Below, piece by piece: positions 25,936-35,493 of a stretch of DNA of 64,000 bases (positions are counted from its first letter, which is position 1; every line of letters starts with the position of its first letter). Below the pieces are notes generated by a model. That model searched no databases. It was not told the origin of the DNA and worked only from the letters and a program-made list of their open reading frames with translations. A program made the position numbers and the translations under genes. Origin of the DNA: Nitrosovibrio sp. Nv4 (GTDB lineage Bacteria; Pseudomonadota; Gammaproteobacteria; Burkholderiales; Nitrosomonadaceae); the NCBI RefSeq assembly GCF_900215485.1, contig NZ_OCMZ01000002.1, positions 682,001 through 746,000 on the forward strand, read 5' to 3'.

Positions 25936-27006
25936 TTATTGACTCACTTTATAAGGTAGTGGCATGATCTCCAGTGCCGGACCGTTCAGAGACTTCCAAT
26001 AAATTTTACCAGCTCCGACGCTGCTTATCTGTACGACAGCTAACACATCATATCCACCGTCTGGCGAGGCTGCTGCGTTGACTACCATACCGCTTGATTG
26101 TTCTCCCATATCCGCGCTGAACAACTCGTCCCCCGCTTCAATCGGAATTTCTGGGCCAGTCGGCTTAATGTTGGCGAGATACATGCGGCGTTTTATTTTG
26201 CCCAAATACTGGGTGCGGGAGACGATTTCCTGGCCAGGGTAACAACCTTTCTGAAAACTTATCCCCCCGATGGCATCCAGATTGGCCATTTGTGGCACGA
26301 ACTGCTCCTGGGTTGCAGGCGTAATCAGCGGAATACCGGCCTTGATCTCCAGCCAGTCCCAGCAGGGGGCGCCGACTGGCATAGCATCCCGACTCAAGCG
26401 TTCCGCTATTGAAGACGCATGCTCTGGGGCAACGATCAGTTCAAACCGGTCCTGTGCAAGGCGAATTACACTTGCATGTTCACCGTGAATCACGCCGAGA
26501 TGGGAATCGGGAATACCACCCGTAACTTGCTGCACAAGCGGCCCGGCACCACTCCCGGCAAGGCCCATGCGCACCCACATACCGCTACTGTCAAACAGAT
26601 TGACTTTGGCGCGCAGCACGTACATGGATAAACGCTTCTGAATGGCTGCAAGCAATGCCGATGGCAATTGCATGACAAAGTTGCCATCATCTCCGTCACG
26701 GTCGCGCCAGATCAGAAAACTTGCCAGCATTCTGCCTTTTGGATTGCAATAGCTCCCGTACAGAGCAGCTGAGGAACTGACCTGCCTTACATCGCAACTC
26801 AACTGTCCTTGCAGGAACGATTGCGCGTCGCCTCCCGAAAACTGGATCAGGCCGAAGTGCGAAAGATCGCTCAGCACCGTAGCAGATCCGGTACTTGCGG
26901 CGCGGGTGTTCGCAAGCTCGGCAGGGGCGTTGCCATAGCTGACGACGCGACCATCCCTGATTATTGCGCGACAATTTTGCAGATAGGCTTGCCAGATAAG
27001 GTTCAT
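25936..27006 (-). CDS. ygfZ: Folate-binding protein YgfZ
   Basis: A 356-residue cytoplasmic protein of the YgfZ/GcvT-like family, which binds tetrahydrofolate and helps repair or maintain certain iron-sulfur enzymes such as MiaB. The diagnostic motif K-G-C-Y-P-G-Q-E-I-V is present in GISFQKGCYPGQEIVSRTQ. Upstream stretches DLSHFGLIQFSGGDAQSFLQG and YGSYCNPKGRMLASFLIW are also typical. It lies divergent to ygfX with 88 bases between. The pel operon follows on the same strand, but about 270 bases separate them, so cotranscription is not certain. Confidence 0.93.
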   Translation of the reverse strand: MNLIWQAYLQNCRAIIRDGRVVSYGNAPAELANTRAASTGSATVLSDLSHFGLIQFSGGDAQSFLQGQLSCDVRQVSSSAALYGSYCNPKGRMLASFLIWRDRDGDDGNFVMQLPSALLAAIQKRLSMYVLRAKVNLFDSSGMWVRMGLAGSGAGPLVQQVTGGIPDSHLGVIHGEHASVIRLAQDRFELIVAPEHASSIAERLSRDAMPVGAPCWDWLEIKAGIPLITPATQEQFVPQMANLDAIGGISFQKGCYPGQEIVSRTQYLGKIKRRMYLANIKPTGPEIPIEAGDELFSADMGEQSSGMVVNAAASPDGGYDVLAVVQISSVGAGKIYWKSLNGPALEIMPLPYKVSQ

Positions 27007-27094
27007 TCAGAACGATCTATGGCTGCGAAAAAGGTCGATTATAAAGCATACGCTCCGGATGAGCGGCAAATTGCCAGGAATGAGATAATTGACC

Positions 27095-27616
27095 ATGGCT
27101 GATCTCCTGCCTCCGTCCCTTCCGCCGATACTCGTTGTCCGCCTCAAACCCTCCGCACGCCTTGCGGTGATGCTGAGTTTTGCCCACTTTTCCGCTATAG
27201 GCCTGTTGTGGCCCCTTTTGTTGCCTGCGTCAGTCAAGCTGGCAGGTTCCGCAATGCTTGCTGTCAGCCTTATTTTCTACCTGAGGCGTTATGTATTGTT
27301 ACGTTCACCGGATTCGGTAACTGGTTTCGAACTATCCGATGAAATGGCTTGCATGCTTGAAACCCGACGCGGAGAACGCATTGCCTGTGCACTGCTCGCC
27401 AGCAGCTTTGTTGCGCCCTACCTTACCGTGCTCGAATTGAAACCCGTGAAGCCCGCCGATGTCCGATTTTCAGAGCTTCCCCGACGAAGCGTTTTCTCGC
27501 GCAGCGTCGTGATACTGCCAGACGCAATAGACCCCGAGGAGTTCAGGCAGTTGCGGGTGCTGCTACGGTGGAAATGGAAAGACCCGAAAGACGCTCCGGC
27601 TGATCATCAGGGCTGA
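27095..27616 (+). CDS. ygfX: YgfX/CptA-like membrane protein
   Basis: A 173-residue protein with an N-terminal region of two hydrophobic segments (LAVMLSFAHFSAIGLLWPLLL, then AGSAMLAVSLIFYLRRYVLL) and a basic C-terminal part ending LRVLLRWKWKDP. This layout matches the YgfX (CptA) family. In E. coli ygfX is paired with ygfY (sdhE/cptB), the two having been described as a toxin-antitoxin-like pair and sdhE as a flavinylation factor; no sdhE is in this window. A TTG at 27089 sits two codons before the ATG; AGGAA upstream suits either start. The family is poorly conserved, so the symbol is moderately secure. Confidence 0.7.
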   Translation: MADLLPPSLPPILVVRLKPSARLAVMLSFAHFSAIGLLWPLLLPASVKLAGSAMLAVSLIFYLRRYVLLRSPDSVTGFELSDEMACMLETRRGERIACALLASSFVAPYLTVLELKPVKPADVRFSELPRRSVFSRSVVILPDAIDPEEFRQLRVLLRWKWKDPKDAPADHQG

Positions 27617-27743
27617 GGCATTAGCATTGCGATAGCTACCCCCGCTTCCCGGGCTTCGGAAATCAGCGGTTTAATATACGGGCAGTTTAAGGCAACCCGC
27701 AATCAATTGCTCTGAATCTGCTCCGAAGCTTCACCGCTCCACC

Positions 27744-27806
27744 TTTGGCAAAATGTATTTTCCGGGCTTTTTGCCAAATGCCAAATACATCACGAGGCTA
27801 TACAAT
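27744..27806 (+). promoter_or_regulatory. Nested inverted repeats before the cysB-type gene
   Basis: Two inverted pairs are nested: TTTGGCAAA (27744-27752) with TTTGCCAAA (27770-27778), and ATGTATTT (27753-27760) with AAATACAT (27783-27790). A -10-like TACAAT follows at 27801-27806 without a good -35 at normal spacing. This is what a LysR-type autoregulatory site looks like. Confidence 0.5.
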
Positions 27807-27873
27807 ACCCTTCGGTTATCCGCGCGCTGAGAAACAGGCTCAATCATTATGAGATATCTGGAAAAATAACAAT

Positions 27874-28821
27874 ATGAACTTTCAACAGTTGCGCATCATC
27901 CATGAGACCGTCCGGCAGAATTACAATCTCACCGAAGCGGCAAATGCCCTCTTCACGTCGCAATCCGGCGTCAGCAAGCACATAAAAGATCTGGAAGACG
28001 AACTGGGTGTCGAACTATTCGTGCGCAAGGGCAAGCGACTTCTCGGATTGACCGATCCGGGAAGGGAGTTGGTGAAAATCGTCGAACGCATCCTGATTGA
28101 TACCAAAAACGTCAAGCGACTGGCTGAACAGTTCAGCAATCGGGACAAGGGACGGCTTACTATCGCCACCACCCATACGCAAGCGCGGTATGCGCTGCCC
28201 TCAGTGGTGACGCTATTCAAAAAGGCTTTTCCCCAAGTACATCTCGTTCTGCATCAGGCTAGCCCTGGTGAGATCGTAACGATGCTGCTCGACGGCATCG
28301 CGGACATCGGGATCGCTACCGAGGCGCTGGAGAGCGTCGCGGAATTGGCCTCTTTTCCCTATTATTCGTGGCATCATGCTGTGATCGTGCCACACGAGCA
28401 TCCGCTGAAATCGATACATCCGCTCACCCTTGAGGCGATTGCCGAGTTTCCAATTATTACGTATCACGAAGGCCTGACCGGACGAGCCGGAATTGATCAG
28501 GCGTTTGCAAGGGCCGGTTTGCTGCTCGATATCGCAATGTCGGCCTTGGATGCCGACGTCATCAAAACATACGTTGAGCTCGGACTGGGGGTGGGTATCG
28601 TTGCCTCGATGGCTTTCAATCCGACACGGGACACACGACTCAATCTGCTCGACAGTTCACACCTTTTCGAGAAAAATACGACAAATATCTCTGTTCGCCG
28701 CGGCCATTATCTTCGCGGATACGCCTACCGCTTCATCGAGTTGTGCCTACCCTCCCTAACCGAGTCCGCAATTCGCTCGGGCGTCAAACCGGAGGCTGAT
28801 GATGTAGAACTCGATAATTGA
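27874..28821 (+). CDS. cysB: CysB-type LysR family regulator
   Basis: A 315-residue LysR-family regulator. The N-terminal helix-turn-helix is EAANALFTSQSGVSKHIKDLEDELGVELFVRKGKR, a CysB-type variant. The C-terminal effector domain includes IATTHTQARYALPSVV and ELGLGVGIVASMAF, again close to CysB/Cbl. Family members sense O-acetyl-serine, N-acetyl-serine or sulfate and activate cysteine and sulfur genes. CysB proteins are usually about 324 residues. No sulfur-assimilation gene is in the window, so the regulon is elsewhere. Nested inverted repeats upstream may be its own operator. Confidence 0.88.
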   Translation: MNFQQLRIIHETVRQNYNLTEAANALFTSQSGVSKHIKDLEDELGVELFVRKGKRLLGLTDPGRELVKIVERILIDTKNVKRLAEQFSNRDKGRLTIATTHTQARYALPSVVTLFKKAFPQVHLVLHQASPGEIVTMLLDGIADIGIATEALESVAELASFPYYSWHHAVIVPHEHPLKSIHPLTLEAIAEFPIITYHEGLTGRAGIDQAFARAGLLLDIAMSALDADVIKTYVELGLGVGIVASMAFNPTRDTRLNLLDSSHLFEKNTTNISVRRGHYLRGYAYRFIELCLPSLTESAIRSGVKPEADDVELDN

Positions 28822-28885
28822 ACCGACTGCCGCGACATTTCATTCCCTCTCGCTGTCCGTCCCAGAGAACCGATGCTTATCAACA

Positions 28886-30715
28886 CTACATATCTTCCCC
28901 CAGAAACCCGCCGCTCTGATGGTTCCATAAGCGCGCATAGAGACCATGGAGTGCCAGGAGGCTCTGATGATTACCTTCTTCTACAATTCGGCCTTTATCG
29001 ATCACTATCAGCCGATCCATCGCCGCAATCGTCGATAAACGATGGGCTATTGCTATCACCGTCTTGCCTTCCATCAGCCGGTATAAGCTTGACTGAATGA
29101 CAGACTCCACTTCGGAGTCCAATGCGCTGGTGGCTTCGTCAAGCAGAAGAATCGGTGCATCTTTCAGCATGACACGCGCGATCGCAATCCGCTGGCGCTG
29201 ACCACCTGAAAGCTTTATTCCGCGCTCGCCCACATGCGCGTCATAGCCTTTACGTCCCATTGGGTCGGTCAAACCCGTTATAAAGCCGTGTGCTTCGGCT
29301 TTTTTGGCAGCCGCTATCATGTCCGCGTCGGTTGCTTCCGGCCGGCCATAGAGGATGTTCTCCCTTACAGAGCGATGCATGAGCGACGTATCCTGGGTGA
29401 CCATACCGATATGGGCACGCAAACTGTTCTGGGTAACGTATCTGATATCCTGCTCATCAATCAATATGCGCCCCTGCTCGACGTCATAAAATCGGAGCAG
29501 CAAATTGACTAAAGTGGATTTTCCGGCGCCCGAACGGCCAACCAGGCCGATTTTTTCACCGGGCCTGATATGCAAAGAAAGATGGTCTATCACCGGGGTA
29601 TCCCCACCGTAACAAAAGAGGACATCCTCAAACCTGATTTCGGCATTTTTAATCTGAAGCGTCTTTGCTTCCGGATAATCGGTTACCACATGCGTGCGGG
29701 ACAAAGTGGTAATACCATCCCGCACTGTACCAATCTGTTCAAACAGTGTAGTCATTTCCCACATGACCCATTGCGACATACCGTTGAGTCTCAGCGACAT
29801 TGCACCGACGGCCGCCACCGCGCCGACCCCTATCTGTCCTTCCGTCCACAGCAGCAAGGCGGTGCCGACTGCGCAAATGATCTGGGCGGCGCTCATGATC
29901 TGATTCACGATTCCAAAGCCGGAGATCAATCGCATCTGGCTGTGCACCGTTTGCAGAAACTCTTGCATGGCCGATCTTGCGTAACCCGCCTCCCTCCCTC
30001 CATGAGAGAAAAGCTTTACAGTGGCAATATTCGTATAGGCATCGCTGATGCGTCCCGTCATGAGCGCCCGTGCATCGGCCTGGGATTGAGAAACACGGCT
30101 CAGCCGCGGTACAAAAAACCACAACACGAAAATATAAACGAGGAACCATCCTATAAAAGGAATTGCCAGCCAGGAATTAAAATTGCTCACCACTGCAACC
30201 AGCGTAAAAAAATAAATCGTCACATAAACGAGAATGTCGCCCAGAATAAAACAGACATCGCGCAGCGCCAGCGAGGTTTGCATGACCTTGGCCGCTACCC
30301 TGCCAGCAAACTCATCCTGATAAAAATTCATGCTTTGATTAAGCATCATCCGGTGGAAATTCCAGCGCAGCCGCATGGGGAAATTGCCCGCCAGTACCTG
30401 GTGCTTGACGAGATTCTGCAATCCCACCAGTAATGGACTGACTATCAATAACCCGGCAAACAGTAAAAGCATATTCCGTTCCTGAACCCATAAAAGAGAG
30501 GGCGGTATCTGGTTCAGCCAGTCGACAATTTTTCCCAGTATGGCAAACCATATTGCTTCGAATGCGCCTATGGTTGCGGTTAGCAGTGTCATCGCAACGA
30601 GATGCCACCTCACGCCGGTCGTAGCTACCCATATGAATGCCAGAAAGCCCTTTGGCGGGATTCTGTCCATCGAATCGGGATAGGGGTAAAGCAGTTTTTC
30701 GAAATAACTAAACAT
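28886..30715 (-). CDS. ABC transporter, fused membrane and ATPase domains
   Basis: A 609-residue exporter half-transporter (MdlB/MsbA-like). The N-terminal half is a six-helix transmembrane domain (about residues 20-330). The C-terminal ATPase has Walker A GRSGAGKST, the signature LSGGQRQR, Walker B ILLLDEATSALD and the H-loop IAHRLS. It probably homodimerises and exports lipid or drug-like compounds, but the substrate is not shown. There is no MFP/TolC partner nearby. Two adjacent copies of TTGATCCTTG lie 58-77 bases upstream of the start, a possible operator. It converges with the cysB gene. Confidence 0.92.
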   Translation of the reverse strand: MFSYFEKLLYPYPDSMDRIPPKGFLAFIWVATTGVRWHLVAMTLLTATIGAFEAIWFAILGKIVDWLNQIPPSLLWVQERNMLLLFAGLLIVSPLLVGLQNLVKHQVLAGNFPMRLRWNFHRMMLNQSMNFYQDEFAGRVAAKVMQTSLALRDVCFILGDILVYVTIYFFTLVAVVSNFNSWLAIPFIGWFLVYIFVLWFFVPRLSRVSQSQADARALMTGRISDAYTNIATVKLFSHGGREAGYARSAMQEFLQTVHSQMRLISGFGIVNQIMSAAQIICAVGTALLLWTEGQIGVGAVAAVGAMSLRLNGMSQWVMWEMTTLFEQIGTVRDGITTLSRTHVVTDYPEAKTLQIKNAEIRFEDVLFCYGGDTPVIDHLSLHIRPGEKIGLVGRSGAGKSTLVNLLLRFYDVEQGRILIDEQDIRYVTQNSLRAHIGMVTQDTSLMHRSVRENILYGRPEATDADMIAAAKKAEAHGFITGLTDPMGRKGYDAHVGERGIKLSGGQRQRIAIARVMLKDAPILLLDEATSALDSEVESVIQSSLYRLMEGKTVIAIAHRLSTIAAMDRLIVIDKGRIVEEGNHQSLLALHGLYARLWNHQSGGFLGEDM

Positions 30716-31620
30716 TTAAACCATCCAGAAGCAGTTTTTGAAACGCAAAGCTTATCGCCAAATACCACTAATTTGATCCTTGTTGATCCTTGGCGGACGC
30801 AGATATATTCGATGTTCGATGCGCAGCTATGCTTAATGGAATGATGGCTACAGCCCTATGCGTGCTGAATGCAATAAAATATACAATAGCACCGATTCTC
30901 CAACGCGGTATCCGGTCATCGATCGTCCATCGGCCTATCGAATCGTTGAATGGCGCATATCGAATAACGCAAAATCATGGAGCAGCGCTGCCTTGGCGCC
31001 GATGCGCACATCCCTCATCAATCCGATCCGGGAACCGGTCCGCTGCCTGGAAAATCACGTTGTCAGCCCCTGATTATCCTAATCTGCATATTGCTCGTCC
31101 TGACGCTTGCCTGAGCAGAGCGAATGCGCCATGAGAGGATCGGCGACATGATTAAAATGGGAATTACCCAATTGGAAAACTGGAAGGCGGATCCGGCGGA
31201 AGACATTTTCCTGGAGTGCCGGGATACGCCGGCCTGTTGTAACGAAGCGGCGATATGTATATCAAGAACCTCGGCGCTCACGAAGCTCTCCGCCATGGTG
31301 GAATTAACTGTGCGCTACAAGAATCCATCGCCTGAGCTACCGAATCCGAATTGCTGGCGCTCGCCGGCACGACCCCCTGCTGCTTGAAAATTTCAGAGGC
31401 GAAGGTCTGGGTGATGCGCAGAAACGCCACTCGTTGTACTTGTATCCAATGCGTCGGCAGAACTGCTTTCTGGAAGATGCGGAACGTTTCAGGCTGATGG
31501 ACCGCGATGCGCAATGGGAAAGCCACGCGAGTTTTCGATCGATGCCAAAGGAGTATGTAAGAGAAATCGATGGTTTTACCAGGACTGCTCAATGCCGGAA
31601 TGCGGCGGCATTTATCGTTT
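30716..31620. other. Long region without a supported gene
   Basis: These 905 bases lie between the ABC transporter and nadB. They include tandem TTGATCCTTG copies (30773-30782 and 30783-30792). Plus-strand frames of 71 codons (30858) and 79 codons (ATG 31148, with GAGAGGA eight bases upstream) are possible small genes; the second reads MIKMGITQLENWKADP at its start and contains three nearby cysteines. I recognise neither, so I leave them uncalled. The density of short protein-like frames suggests decayed coding DNA, but this is an impression. Confidence 0.4.
30773..30792. repeat. Tandem 10-bp direct repeat
   Basis: TTGATCCTTG occurs twice with no gap, 58-77 bases before the ABC transporter start. 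Ten-base spacing puts both copies on one face of the helix, as in an operator for an oligomeric regulator. Confidence 0.6.
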
Positions 31621-33213
31621 TCAGCTTTGCCTTTTCAGCACCGTATCCACCGCCTCAGGCAACAACTCGGGATAATCCCGGCTATAGTGCAAGCCGCGGC
31701 TTTCGTGACGCAACATGGCGCTTTGCACGATAAGGTCGGCGCTATCCACCAGATTACGCAGTTCCAGCAGGTCGCTGGTTACACGAAAATTAGCGTAATA
31801 CTCGTTAATCTCTTCGTGCAGCAGCTTGATACGGTGCTGCGCCCGTTGCAGTCGTTTCGTGGTGCGGACGATCCCGACGTAACTCCACATGAAACGCCGC
31901 AGTTCATCCCAGTTGTGCGAAATGACGATTTCCTCATCTGCATTGGTCACGCGGCTTTCGTCCCACTGAGGCAGTTTCATCGCGGGCTCGAACGGTTGTT
32001 CGATAATATCCCTGGCTGCGGCCTGCCCGAACACCAGGCATTCCAGCAGCGAGTTGCTCGCCAGCCGGTTGGCCCCGTGCAGACCCGTATGAGCGGTTTC
32101 GCCAATCGCATAAAGGTTGTCCAAGTCCGTCTTGCCTTTCCAGTCGGTCATGATGCCGCCGCAAGTGTAGTGTGCGGCAGGCACGACGGGTATCGGCTCT
32201 TTGGTTATATCGATGCCGAACTCCAGGCAGCGTTTATAAATGGTGGGAAAGTGCTCCTTCAGGAAATTCGCCGACTTGTGAGAGATATCAAGATAAACGC
32301 AATCGAGCCCGCGCTTCTTCATTTCAAAGTCGATCGCTCGGGCAACAATGTCGCGTGGAGCCAATTCGGCGCGCTCGTCGTGTAAAGGCATGAAGCGCGA
32401 ACCATCCGGGAGCCGCAGCAGGCCTCCTTCGCCGCGTACCGCTTCGCTGATGAGAAAGGATTTGGCGTGGGGATGATAGAGGCAGGTCGGGTGGAACTGG
32501 ACGAATTCCATGTTAGCCACGCGGCAGCCTGCCCGCCAGCCCATGGCGATCCCGTCGCCTGTAGCGGTGTCGGGATTGGTGGTGTAGAGATAAACCTTGC
32601 CGGCGCCGCCCGTCGCCATTACGGTGTTGTGCGCACGAATGGTGCGGACTTTTCCGGTCACACTGTCCAGGGCATAAGCGCCGTAGCAGCGGTTGCTGGT
32701 TCCGGCGATATGGCCCAGTTTGGCGCTGGTAATGAGATCGATGGCAACATGATGCTCAAGCACGGAGATATTTGGATGGGTGCGTGCCTTTTCGCTCAGT
32801 GTCCGTTGCACAGCTTGACCGGTAGCATCCGCGGCATGAATCACCCGCCGCACACTATGACCCCCCTCCCGCGTCAAATGATAACCCGTCCCGTTGTCAT
32901 GATCGCGTGTAAAAGGCACGCCTTCGCTGATGAGCCACTGGATGGCCTGTGGGCCATTTTCGACGACGTATCGGGTAACCCCTTCGTTGCACAAACCGGC
33001 GCCCGCGATAAGCGTGTCCCGAATATGGGCCTCGGGAGAATCTTCTTCAGAGAGCGTAGCAGCAATGCCGCCCTGCGCCCAACCGCTCGCACCATCCAGT
33101 AACGCGCGTTTCGTGATGAGACCTACCTTGTTGGTTTGCGCCAGGTTAAGCGCAAGAGTGAGACCAGCCAGACCGCTGCCGATAATCAGGGTATCAAAGT
33201 TGAGCTGTGGCAC
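31621..33213 (-). CDS. nadB: L-aspartate oxidase NadB
   Basis: A 530-residue FAD enzyme that oxidises L-aspartate to iminoaspartate for NAD synthesis. The FAD-binding [11 protein letters not shown] is at residues 12-22. Further family blocks are [12 protein letters not shown], the active-site [23 protein letters not shown], the RDIVARAID helix and [10 protein letters not shown], followed by [27 protein letters not shown] in pieces. Length matches E. coli NadB (540). It begins with GTG. In many betaproteobacteria nadB sits divergent from the rpoE operon; here a metal-exporter cassette of about 2.2 kb lies between them. Confidence 0.95.
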   Translation of the reverse strand: MPQLNFDTLIIGSGLAGLTLALNLAQTNKVGLITKRALLDGASGWAQGGIAATLSEEDSPEAHIRDTLIAGAGLCNEGVTRYVVENGPQAIQWLISEGVPFTRDHDNGTGYHLTREGGHSVRRVIHAADATGQAVQRTLSEKARTHPNISVLEHHVAIDLITSAKLGHIAGTSNRCYGAYALDSVTGKVRTIRAHNTVMATGGAGKVYLYTTNPDTATGDGIAMGWRAGCRVANMEFVQFHPTCLYHPHAKSFLISEAVRGEGGLLRLPDGSRFMPLHDERAELAPRDIVARAIDFEMKKRGLDCVYLDISHKSANFLKEHFPTIYKRCLEFGIDITKEPIPVVPAAHYTCGGIMTDWKGKTDLDNLYAIGETAHTGLHGANRLASNSLLECLVFGQAAARDIIEQPFEPAMKLPQWDESRVTNADEEIVISHNWDELRRFMWSYVGIVRTTKRLQRAQHRIKLLHEEINEYYANFRVTSDLLELRNLVDSADLIVQSAMLRHESRGLHYSRDYPELLPEAVDTVLKRQS

Positions 33214-33379
33214 TTGAGTGTCATTATTTTATTTTTGTGAATAGAGGATGATAACAGACCGTTGCTGCCCTTTATACCCGCCTGACAGCTTCTGCGCCGC
33301 GCGGCTTCTTTACCCGGCAGCGAAACAGGATAATTCAGACGCAGTTGTCGCTATCTGGAAGATTCGCTCGGTTTGAGGA

Positions 33380-34327
33380 TTATTTGACGGGACAAAAATG
33401 ACTGATGGTCCCCTGTTCGATTTCCAGGGTGCAGTGATGAATTGCGTAACGATTTTCGAGGGTCTCTCTGATGCTATCCATGAACTCGTCGCCGGGGTAG
33501 CCGTCCGGCATAACCAGGTGGACTGTTAACGCACTTTCCGTAGTGCTGAGGCCCCAGATGTGCAAATCATGAATATCAGTCACGCCGGGTTGGCATCTTA
33601 GATAAGCGTCAATTGCATCGATATCGATATTTGCCGGCACTGCGCTCAAAATCAGTTGCACTGAATCACGAAGCAGGCCCCAGGTACTGCCGATGACGAT
33701 AGCAACGATGATCAGGCTAATGACAGAATCGAGCCAGTACCAGCCGGTGAAAACTATAACGGTTCCCGCGATTACCACTCCTGCGGAAACCGCAGCATCC
33801 GCCGCCATGTGCAGGTAGGCGCCCCGGATATTCAAATCGTTCTTGCTACCCTTCAAGAACAGCCACGCGGATAAGCCATTGACAATGACGCCGGCCATTG
33901 CGACGAATGCAATAGTCAGACCTGCTACGACCGGCGGTTGCGAAAACCGTTGGGCGGCCTCCCAGGCGATTGCACCGCATGCCACGAGAAGCAGCGTGGC
34001 ATTTGCCAGCGCGGCCAATATGGACGTGCTGCGCAGCCCATAGGTGTACCGTCCGCGCGCTGGCCGGCGCGCCAGAATCGCAGCTCCCCAAGCTAGTACC
34101 AGGCCCAGCACGTCCGACAGATTGTGTCCCGCGTCCGCCATCAGTACCGTAGAGTTGGCGGCAAAGCCATATCCGAACTCAACCACTACAAAACTGATGT
34201 TTAACACGATTGCGATGACAAAAGCGCGTCCAGTGTTGTTATGCAAGCCAGTGTGACGATGATGGACATGTCCGGTCTGCAGAGGCGCCCCGGAAGAATC
34301 ATGTTCGTGGCTGTGGTGATTTACCAT
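33380..34327 (-). CDS. Cation diffusion facilitator (CzcD/ZitB-type)
   Basis: A 315-residue (from ATG 34327) inner-membrane metal exporter of the CDF family, antiporting Zn2+, Co2+, Cd2+ or similar against protons. It has six membrane segments and a C-terminal cytoplasmic metal-binding domain. The conserved sites are MADAGHNLSDVLGL in TM2 and HMAADAAVSAGVV in TM5, each supplying His/Asp ligands. A histidine-rich N-terminus (HHSHEHDSSG, then HVHHRHTGLH) is typical of zinc-type members. An upstream ATG at 34363 would add 12 residues. It is divergent from the cysteine-rich copper protein, which suggests a shared metal-response promoter. Confidence 0.92.
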   Translation of the reverse strand: MVNHHSHEHDSSGAPLQTGHVHHRHTGLHNNTGRAFVIAIVLNISFVVVEFGYGFAANSTVLMADAGHNLSDVLGLVLAWGAAILARRPARGRYTYGLRSTSILAALANATLLLVACGAIAWEAAQRFSQPPVVAGLTIAFVAMAGVIVNGLSAWLFLKGSKNDLNIRGAYLHMAADAAVSAGVVIAGTVIVFTGWYWLDSVISLIIVAIVIGSTWGLLRDSVQLILSAVPANIDIDAIDAYLRCQPGVTDIHDLHIWGLSTTESALTVHLVMPDGYPGDEFMDSIRETLENRYAIHHCTLEIEQGTISHFCPVK

Positions 34328-34693
34328 CGGTTCGCTGGATGAGGAACGAGATCTGGCAATCATGTGTACGCATATCGAGTGGGCTGATCCTCAACACTAC
34401 CGGCTTTGATCCCACCCTGGCTGATGTGGACGCATGATTTACTCATAGGGTACTCATAGAAGCATGATAGCAACTTATTCATGCTCCTGATCGGATTGGA
34501 AAAGCTGGGAAAAGGAATATCTGGAATATCCGCGAGAAAAAGGATTGCCAGCTCTACCTTCTCTGTTTTAACGGCAAGGATTATGTCTGTTAGCGTACAG
34601 AATACGTCGGCCCGTTGGCGCACATTACGGATAGCCCGGTTTTGCCATGGCGAAACCGGGAAACCGTTGATGATCCTTGAAAAGGAGACTCCC
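34328..34693. other. Divergent intergenic region between metal genes
   Basis: Promoters for the CDF exporter and the cysteine-rich protein must lie here. I see no clear MerR-type spaced dyad or consensus promoter. GGAGA just before 34694 is the ribosome-binding site of the cysteine-rich protein. Confidence 0.45.
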
Positions 34694-35035
34694 ATGTTCA
34701 TGTATATGACTAACGACCAAAGCGTGCAGACCTGCATTGCAGCATGCGACAATTGCCATCAGACTTGCTTGCAGGCCGCCATGAATCACTGCCTGGAATT
34801 GGGCGGCAGGCATGTCGAAGCCGATCATTTCCGCCTGATGATGAACTGTGCCGAAATCTGTCAGACGTCGCTTAACTTCATGCTGAGCGGTTCTCCGTAC
34901 AGCAATCAGATCTGCGGAATTTGCGCCGAGATTTGCGATGCGTGTGCCGAAAGCTGCGAACAGTTGGACGGCATGGACGACTGTGCCACGGCATGCCGCG
35001 AGTGCGCCGAGAGTTGTCGCGAAATGTCGGGCTAA
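34694..35035 (+). CDS. Four-helix bundle copper-binding protein
   Basis: A 113-residue protein with 16 cysteines and no signal peptide, so it is cytoplasmic. Cysteines come in CxxC, CxxxC and CxxCxxxC spacings (for example CIAACDNCHQTC, CGICAEICDACAESC, CATACRECAESC), at residues 14, 18, 21, 25, 33, 52, 56, 74, 77, 81, 84, 88, 97, 101, 104 and 108. This is the DUF326/Csp-like fold in which cysteines line a helical bundle and store many Cu(I) ions. The ATG at 34694 has AAGGAGA just upstream. Position beside a CDF exporter fits metal homeostasis; copper is inferred from the family. Confidence 0.88.
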   Translation: MFMYMTNDQSVQTCIAACDNCHQTCLQAAMNHCLELGGRHVEADHFRLMMNCAEICQTSLNFMLSGSPYSNQICGICAEICDACAESCEQLDGMDDCATACRECAESCREMSG

Positions 35036-35493
35036 ATGTCGGGCTACAGCGGCTGATTTTCCGGTAAATGCGGACAGTTTTCGAGTTTGGTGAAACCCGT
35101 CACACCAGCATGGCGGGTTGAACGTTCTCCCAATGCGGCGCGATGCGGTGTTCTTTTGCATTGCGTCGGAGTAACAGCGATTCGGGCCATAGGTAACCTC
35201 AGGGAAAACCGGATTGCGGCTGGTTGAATTCCCCTTTAATTCCTTTTATCCGCCCTTGAATCCTTGCTGGCCCGTTATTAAAACCGTCATGAATTTTGCC
35301 ATGAACTCTGTCTCACTGAATAACCATATCTTCAACTGAACTAATTTATAATGTGCGTTGTCTCTTCACACAGACCACGGATAGTGAGCCTCCGCGTAAT
35401 TCCCTGATGGACCCTTGAACGGGTATACTTGGCTGGGCTGCCTCGTAATGCAGCAGTTGCAAGTAAAAAATCATAATTCAGGGATCAGGCGGC
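35036..35493. other. Region upstream of rpoE
   Basis: These 458 bases should contain the rpoE promoter. A TATAAT at about 35347 and a TATACT at about 35425 are -10-like, but neither has a good -35 at 17 bases. I found no sigma-E type GGAACTT element. No gene is supported. Confidence 0.45.

Noticed and set aside
34480-34693. N-terminal extension of the copper-binding protein
   Set aside because: The 71 extra residues lack cysteines and there is a strong ribosome-binding site at the internal ATG.
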